The notes beneath the pieces are model-generated. The model ran no database searches. It was not told where the DNA came from and saw only the letters and a program-made list of their open reading frames with translations. A DNA stretch of 9,200 nt from an uncultured Rothia sp. Its GTDB lineage: Bacteria; Actinomycetota; Actinomycetes; Actinomycetales; Micrococcaceae. The translations under genes were made by a program, and so were the position numbers. The stretch is taken from contig NZ_CALJRY010000033.1 of the NCBI RefSeq assembly GCF_937976295.1, forward strand, positions 1 through 9,200, in the 5' to 3' direction. Positions 6,766-9,200 of this stretch are shown in pieces (positions within the stretch are counted from its first letter, which is position 1; each line of letters opens with the position of its first letter).

Positions 6766-7808
6766 GAGGTGTCGTCCTTAAGGGTGGTGCCGGAAAATTC
6801 GGTGCCCGCGGAGGTGTGTGCCGTCTCCGCAGGTTCTACCGATTCGTCGATGTTGATGTTGCGGTGTGCCGCAAGCATTTCGGGGGTGAGTGCCGCCAGC
6901 GAGCCGGTCGGGTAGCGTTCCGCCACGGAGCTGGTGTGGCGCACGTTGGTGACCTCGGGGCCGAGGAAGCGGCGCGCCAGCTGCGAGAACGTCTCAGATT
7001 CGCCTGTGGCGAGGAATTCGTGGCGCGGGTTTTCCTCGGGGACCGGGCTTTCAATGGCGTGGTTGAGCAGTTCGCGGTACACGTCCTTCGCGGTCTCATC
7101 CGCGGAGGAAACCAGGGTGACGTCCTCACCCATAATGTAGGAAATCACGCCGGCCAGCAGCGGGTAGTGGGTACAGCCGAGCACGAGGGTGTCCACGCCT
7201 GCGTCCTTGAGCGGCTGCAGGTACTCGCGGGCGGTCTCCAGCAGCTCGGGGCCGGAGGTAATGCCCTTCTCCACGAACTCCACGAAGCGCGGGCACGCCA
7301 CCGAGTGCACCTCAAGGTTTGGGGTGATCGCGAAAGTGTCCTCGTAGGCGCGGGAGGTGACGGTCGCCTCCGTCGCAATCACGCCGATCTTGCGGTTGCG
7401 GGTTGCGGCGAGCGCACGGCGGGCGGCGGGCTGAATCACCTCAATGACGGGGATGCCGTACTGGCGGGTGTAGCGTTCGCGGGCGTCGCGGAGCACCGCT
7501 GCGGAGGCGGTGTTGCAGGCGATGACGAGCATTTTCACGCCGGAGTCGACGAGTTCGTCCATGATGCGTAGCGCGTTGGCGCGTACTTCTGCGATTTTGA
7601 GGGGGCCGTAGGGTCCGTGGGCGGTGTCGCCGACGTAGATGATGCGTTCGTGAGGCAGCTGGTCCATGATGGCGCGTGCCACGGTGAGTCCGCCGACTCC
7701 GGAGTCGAAGACGCCGATGGGTGCCGCGGCGGTGGGGCCTACGGGCGCGGGGCTACCCCAGGGGGTGCGGGCACGGTAGGGATTGGTTGCGTCGATGCTG
7801 TCACTCAT
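6756..7808 (-). CDS. murI: Glutamate racemase
   Basis: MurI interconverts L- and D-glutamate, supplying D-glutamate for the peptidoglycan stem peptide in the cytosol. The catalytic pair is present: Cys98 in ACNTASA (97–103) and Cys212 in LGCTHYPLL (210–218). D35 in GVFDSGVGGLTVA (32–44) and the substrate loop GDTAHGPYGPL (60–70) are also present. At 350 residues it is longer than the usual 260–290. About 28 residues, rich in proline and alanine, precede the fold. About 35 polar residues with many Ser, Thr and Glu follow it. The ATG (7806–7808) has AGGTG four bases upstream. A shorter form would need a start near residue 30, where none is visible. It overlaps the next gene by 10 bases, and a 256-base gap that holds no gene separates it from the DUF2017 start codon's stop-side neighbour at 7963 only by 154 bases. 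Confidence 0.93.
   Translation of the reverse strand: MSDSIDATNPYRARTPWGSPAPVGPTAAAPIGVFDSGVGGLTVARAIMDQLPHERIIYVGDTAHGPYGPLKIAEVRANALRIMDELVDSGVKMLVIACNTASAAVLRDARERYTRQYGIPVIEVIQPAARRALAATRNRKIGVIATEATVTSRAYEDTFAITPNLEVHSVACPRFVEFVEKGITSGPELLETAREYLQPLKDAGVDTLVLGCTHYPLLAGVISYIMGEDVTLVSSADETAKDVYRELLNHAIESPVPEENPRHEFLATGESETFSQLARRFLGPEVTNVRHTSSVAERYPTGSLAALTPEMLAAHRNINIDESVEPAETAHTSAGTEFSGTTLKDDTSCV
6775..6780 (-). promoter_or_regulatory. Ribosome binding site of the phosphodiesterase gene, inside murI
   Basis: TAAGGA lies nine bases before ATG (6763–6765), within the final codons of murI. The spacing is a little long. Ribosomes finishing murI at 6756–6758 would terminate next to this start, so re-initiation is plausible. 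Confidence 0.5.
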
Positions 7809-7962
7809 GTTTCACCTACACTTCGTTATCGGTCGGGTACCACGTTCTATGCTAACTCGCTAAGGTTACCCATTTATTCCATAGAGCGGTTAGATGAGTC
7901 GAGAACCACCATTATGTGGTTGTCTATGACGATGGTTTGAGGGGTAATTCGAAAAATTCGTT
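7809..7962 (-). promoter_or_regulatory. Intergenic leader of murI with a hairpin
   Basis: This 154-base gap between the DUF2017 stop and murI holds a perfect 6-bp stem, AACCAC/GTGGTT (7904–7909 and 7916–7921), with a 6-base loop. On the minus strand an upstream ACCAT (7932–7936) could pair with ATGGT in the same arm, so two competing folds are possible. No T-run follows the hairpin, and I found no convincing -35/-10 pair. AATTCG occurs twice at 7946–7960. The gap is long enough for a separate murI promoter, but the sequence does not prove one. Confidence 0.3.
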
Positions 7963-8706
7963 CTATTCTTGCTCGTTTGCCCCGCCAAAGTTTGCCCCGC
8001 CAAATACTCCGCCGGGCGCATCCTCTTCTTCGTCGTCTAGCCCGTCGAGCATGGCGAGCATGAGCGAGTCCTGAACCCAGGAGACGAAGTTGTACACCAC
8101 AGCCATGTACTCTTCCTGGGTCTCGACCTTGGAGGGATCGGTGAACGTAGCAATATCTTCGGCGGTGTCTTCGTCCACGATGTAGAGGCGGTCTGCGAGC
8201 ACCAGGCGAATATCGCCGAGCGCGGCGGCCCAGGCGCGGGCGTGCTCCTCGTTCAGGCGCAGGTCGCTGGATTCAATGTCGAAGGCGAGCATGGCGAGGT
8301 TTGCGCGTTTGGTTTCGCGCAGGTCGCGTTCGGTGTAGCGACGGTATTCGGTGGCAGCCTCGTCGTCGCTACTTGCGGCGGGTAGCAGGCGTGCTACGGC
8401 GCTGTCGGCGGGAACGGTGGGGTTTTCGGTGATGCCGACCAGCGCCTCCAGCGGGTCGACGGTGCCGCCGTCAGCGGTGGTGTCTGCCGGGCGCAGTAGC
8501 GCGCGCACGTCTTCGGCGAGTTCGCGGAGCATGACGAGCTTGTTATCGGGGGTGAATCCGGGGAGTACTCGGGCGGCGTGCATATCGTCAATGAGTTTGC
8601 CGCCGAACTCGAGGTAGAGCTTCCCGCCGAATTGGGCGCGACGCTCGGCGATGTGCTGGGACTGTAGTTGGATGTACTTGTCTCGATCGAAACCGATCCG
8701 GTGCAC
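7963..8706 (-). CDS. DUF2017 protein with an N-terminal DUF1846-like segment (chimeric)
   Basis: Residues ~60–222 look like DUF2017, a small actinobacterial family of unknown function usually encoded near clpS and murI: MLRELAEDVRALL (59–71), DPLEALVGI (84–92), ARLLPAASSDDEAATEYRRY (105–124) and the helical DIRLVLADRLYI (165–176). Residues 3–60 instead resemble the first residues of the much larger DUF1846 family: IGFDRDKYIQLQSQHI (4–19), then FGGKLYLEFGGKL (26–38) and HAARVLPGF (43–51). I chose the GTG at 8704–8706 because DUF1846 proteins begin right before IGFD and because GGAG lies six bases upstream. A GTG at 8767–8769, with AGGA five bases upstream, would add 21 arginine-rich residues that match neither family. 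The acidic C-terminus ends in two GGAN repeats. The codons look normal throughout and no frame is broken, so it is probably expressed. No clpS precedes it; a LuxR-type gene does. The DUF2017 call is fairly firm; the chimera call rests on remembered family sequence. Confidence 0.75.
   Translation of the reverse strand: MHRIGFDRDKYIQLQSQHIAERRAQFGGKLYLEFGGKLIDDMHAARVLPGFTPDNKLVMLRELAEDVRALLRPADTTADGGTVDPLEALVGITENPTVPADSAVARLLPAASSDDEAATEYRRYTERDLRETKRANLAMLAFDIESSDLRLNEEHARAWAAALGDIRLVLADRLYIVDEDTAEDIATFTDPSKVETQEEYMAVVYNFVSWVQDSLMLAMLDGLDDEEEDAPGGVFGGANFGGANEQE
7975..8004 (-). repeat. Exact 15-bp tandem duplication at the 3' end of the DUF2017 gene
   Basis: GTTTGCCCCGCCAAA occurs twice head to tail (7975–7989 and 7990–8004). 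In frame it gives the repeated FGGAN of the C-terminal tail, next to the related GGVFGG. The exact identity suggests a recent slippage event, in a tail unlikely to matter for folding. Confidence 0.8.
8527..8706 (-). other. Segment coding for a DUF1846-like N-terminal fragment
   Basis: These 60 codons match from memory the opening of DUF1846 proteins, which are about 500 residues long: the IGFD-x-DKY start, then Q/H-I-x-ER, FGGKLYLEFGGKL and a DxHAARVLPGF-x-PD-x-K block. The rest of DUF1846 is absent; the frame passes straight into DUF2017. The join lies near codons 56–64, where both families have a similar ML-x-EL helix. Confidence 0.6.
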
Positions 8707-8712
8707 GAAGGT

Positions 8713-8722
8713 CTCCGTCCTT
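8713..8722 (-). promoter_or_regulatory. Ribosome binding site supporting the GTG at 8706
   Basis: On the minus strand AAGGACGGAG lies six bases before GTG (8704–8706). With the family-consistent N-terminus this favours the shorter protein. The upstream GTG at 8767–8769 also has a usable AGGA, so the start is not settled. Confidence 0.5.
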
Positions 8723-8817
8723 GCTGGGATCGTTCCCCGCTCGGCTCTCCATCGTATCGGCACTTTCACTCCTGTCCTAGCCGCTTGGAGTTCGGAGCGT
8801 CACACACTGTTTTACCG

Positions 8818-9200
8818 TCACACGATGTGCCTTTGCATCGCCCAACGGGTCAGTTCATTGCGGTTGGACAGCTGGAGTTTACGCAGCACCGCTGACACGT
8901 GCGTCTCCACGGTCTTGACGGAGATGAACAGTTCGTTGCCGACTTCTTTGTAGGTGTAGCCGCGGGCGATGAGCCTCATGACTTCCTGTTCGCGTGCGGA
9001 TAGCAGGTCGAGTTCGTTGTCTCCGATGGCGACTTGGCCCAATAGCTGCATAATTTCGTTTGAAGACCGCGGCGGGTCGGAGTTCAGCGTCGGGTTGAAT
9101 TCAAACAGCGGCTGGTCTTTTGCCGTCAGGATGAGCCGGATCGGTTCTCCCGACTCATCGCGGTCGCGGATTTCAGCTCGGAGGGTGATGCGCGGATCAA
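8818..9200 (-). CDS. LuxR/GerE-type helix-turn-helix transcription regulator, C-terminal part
   Basis: The frame stays open to the right edge, so the start lies outside the window; 126 residues are visible. The last ~65 form a GerE-type DNA-binding domain: LSAREQEVMRLIARGYTYKE, then VGNELFISVKTVETHVSAVLRKL, with the recognition helix in SVKTVETHVSAVL. The upstream visible residues (DPRITLRAEIRDRDESG, then PIRLILTAKDQPLFEFNP) are charged and beta-like, and do not look like the end of a response-regulator receiver domain. It may therefore be a LuxR-type regulator with another sensor domain; I do not recognise that part. An internal ATG at 9049–9051 would give a lone DNA-binding domain, but the open frame continues past it with sensible protein, so I treat it as internal. 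It ends 48–111 bases before the DUF2017 start, depending on which start is used. Confidence 0.85.
   Translation of the reverse strand, partial: DPRITLRAEIRDRDESGEPIRLILTAKDQPLFEFNPTLNSDPPRSSNEIMQLLGQVAIGDNELDLLSAREQEVMRLIARGYTYKEVGNELFISVKTVETHVSAVLRKLQLSNRNELTRWAMQRHIV

Noticed and set aside
5959..7571. Plus-strand open frames opposite the phosphodiesterase and murI
   Set aside because: No recognisable protein features; they follow the codon bias of the well-supported minus-strand genes.

Overview
The window looks like a chromosomal core region of a high-GC actinobacterium, most likely Micrococcaceae. A Rothia species is my best guess from the protein sequences and moderate GC, but I have not tested this. 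The gene order murI – metallo-beta-lactamase – rph – rdgB matches, from memory, the Mycobacterium tuberculosis order murI–Rv1339–rphA–Rv1341. I saw no phage, insertion sequence, CRISPR or RNA gene. Every gene I accept lies on the minus strand, so transcription runs right to left.

Right to left: (1) the C-terminal part of a LuxR/GerE-type DNA-binding regulator that runs off the right edge (8818–9200). (2) A DUF2017 protein (7963–8706) whose first ~60 residues instead resemble the extreme N-terminus of the unrelated DUF1846 family, so it looks like a chimeric gene. (3) murI, glutamate racemase (6756–7808), overlapping by 10 bases (4) a metallo-beta-lactamase-fold phosphodiesterase (5872–6765). 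(5) rph, RNase PH (4998–5729), then 38 bases to (6) rdgB, the house-cleaning dITP/XTP pyrophosphatase (4303–4959). A hairpin terminator at 4099–4137 closes this cluster. (7) An unrecognised three-helix membrane protein (2780–4009), isolated between two terminators. (8) parE, topoisomerase IV subunit B (305–2407), starting at GTG behind a good ribosome binding site, with five 13-bp tandem repeats just upstream.

The murI–rdgB block groups peptidoglycan precursor supply (D-glutamate), a probable cyclic-nucleotide or RNA phosphodiesterase, tRNA 3'-end trimming and nucleotide-pool sanitation. This looks like a conserved growth-housekeeping set rather than one pathway. parE and the membrane protein appear to be separate transcription units.

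The less ordinary signals are the DUF1846/DUF2017 chimera, the triplicated stop-containing 21-bp tail of the phosphodiesterase gene, the 13-bp repeat array before parE, and the unknown membrane protein. I did not find a clear new defence or metabolic system.
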